Source: JASFRI01 sp050115015 (GTDB taxonomy: Bacteria > Acidobacteriota > Polarisedimenticolia > CBDVAL01). Taken from it: a stretch of 7,868 nt of DNA. The position numbers and the translations under genes are program-made. Below the pieces are notes generated by a model. It made no database searches and was not told where the DNA came from. It saw nothing but the letters and a program-made list of their open reading frames with translations. Of the stretch, positions 5,683 to 7,868 are shown piece after piece (position 1 is the first letter of the stretch; each line of letters starts with the position of its first letter). The stretch covers positions 1-7,868 of the forward strand of contig JASFRI010000194.1 in NCBI GenBank assembly GCA_050115015.1, written 5' to 3'.

Positions 5683-6048
5683 ATCCCGGCCGGAGAGCTG
5701 TTCGCGCGGCTGCTGGAGATGGTGAGCCGCGTGCCGGCGGGACGGGTCGTCACCTATGGCCAGGTCGCGCGGATGGCCGGCCGGCCCGGCGCCGCGCGGC
5801 ACGTGGGCTGGGCCCTCAGCGCGCTGCCCGCCGGCAGCGGAACACCCTGGCACCGGGTGGTGAACGCGTCGGGGGCGATCTCCAGCCGGGGGAGCGGCGG
5901 CTCCGAGGAGCGTCAGCGGGTCCTGCTGGAGGCGGAAGGAGTCCGATTTCGCCCGGACGGCCGGATCGACCTCGAGGCCTACCGCTGGGACGGGCGCAGC
6001 CATCCCGGCGCCGGGCCGGGGCGACCCCGGCCCCCCCGGAGGGCATAG
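5683..6048 (+). CDS. Alkyltransferase-like (ATL) DNA damage-recognition protein, apparent ATC start
   Basis: The product is 121 residues from ATC 5683 (109 from the first ATG, 5719). It has the O6-alkylguanine-DNA alkyltransferase DNA-binding domain (PF01035), but the active-site PCHRV is PWHRV, with Trp in place of the acceptor Cys. This defines ATL proteins (E. coli YbaZ, fission yeast Atl1), which flip and bind O6-alkylguanine without repairing it and hand the lesion to nucleotide excision repair. Counting from ATC, the key residues are Tyr25, Arg39 (finger, AARHVGWAL) and Trp56, the same numbers as in fission yeast Atl1. The ATG at 5719 would remove most of the first helix (ELFARLLEMVSRVPAG), which homologues keep. 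That homology, plus GGAGG at 5671, is why I choose 5683. The domain ends at YRWDG (100-104); a Pro/Arg/Gly-rich tail of about 17 residues follows. It is probably coupled to the methyltransferase gene four bases upstream. Confidence 0.85.
   Translation: MPAGELFARLLEMVSRVPAGRVVTYGQVARMAGRPGAARHVGWALSALPAGSGTPWHRVVNASGAISSRGSGGSEERQRVLLEAEGVRFRPDGRIDLEAYRWDGRSHPGAGPGRPRPPRRA
6013..6033. repeat. GC-only hairpin at the end of the ATL gene
   Basis: GGGCCGGGG (6013-6021) and CCCCGGCCC (6025-6033) form a perfect 9-bp, all-GC stem with a 3-base loop. It lies in the codons of the ATL tail, 15 bases before the stop and 30 bases from the stop of the convergent nrdJ. There is no T tract on either strand, so intrinsic termination is doubtful. 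It could pause or insulate converging transcription. Confidence 0.55.
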
Positions 6049-6062
6049 TCCGGTCTCCCGCC

Positions 6063-7868
<1,806 letters not shown>

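Noticed and set aside
5719..5721. ATG 5719 as the ATL start
   Set aside because: A GGAG touching the ATG leaves no spacing, and the conserved first helix of the family would be lost. It is kept only as a fallback.
5683..6048. Active methylated-DNA-cysteine methyltransferase
   Set aside because: The acceptor Cys is Trp (PWHRV), which defines the non-enzymatic ATL group.

Overview
The window is very GC-rich bacterial DNA (visibly around 70% G+C) and densely coded, with eight protein genes (two cut by the window edges), no RNA genes, no mobile elements and no CRISPR. The gene set is chromosomal housekeeping plus accessory hydrolases. A class II (B12-dependent) ribonucleotide reductase with a C-terminal cysteine tail, a free-standing Lon N-terminal domain protein, a DUF885 protein and a P1 peptidase would fit a free-living, high-GC soil or sediment lineage (Acidobacteriota, Myxococcota or a related uncultured group). 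The phylum cannot be fixed from this sequence.

Layout, left to right. (1) On the minus strand, a secreted TlpA/ResA-type thioredoxin (622-104) is followed by the first 27 codons of an unidentified gene running off the left edge. (2) Divergent from it on the plus strand is a two-gene operon, endonuclease III (nth) and a Lon substrate-binding-domain protein, joined by an ATGA overlap. (3) A DUF885 zinc-peptidase-like gene follows with its own promoter. It converges with a minus-strand P1-family N-terminal-nucleophile hydrolase, and the two stop codons share one CTAG. (4) Across a short divergent spacer holding a strong dyad, a plus-strand pair encodes a PmtA-like phospholipid N-methyltransferase and an alkyltransferase-like (ATL) DNA-repair protein. 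The ATL gene seems to start at a non-standard ATC codon. (5) The C-terminal two thirds of nrdJ lies on the minus strand, converging on the ATL gene with a 14-base gap.

Several genes concern genome maintenance: Nth (base excision), ATL (O6-alkylguanine recognition handed to nucleotide excision repair) and NrdJ (dNTP supply). They lie in different transcription units, so I read this as loose proximity and not as a dedicated system. I found no convincing undescribed multi-gene system. The most interesting signals concern gene expression: two divergent promoters that both place the predicted transcription start at, or one base before, the start codon (leaderless mRNAs for tlpA-like and nth); the apparent ATC start of the ATL gene; a three-codon reading frame with its own Shine-Dalgarno sequence overlapping the DUF885 start; and a nine-G tract just before the catalytic threonine of the P1 hydrolase.
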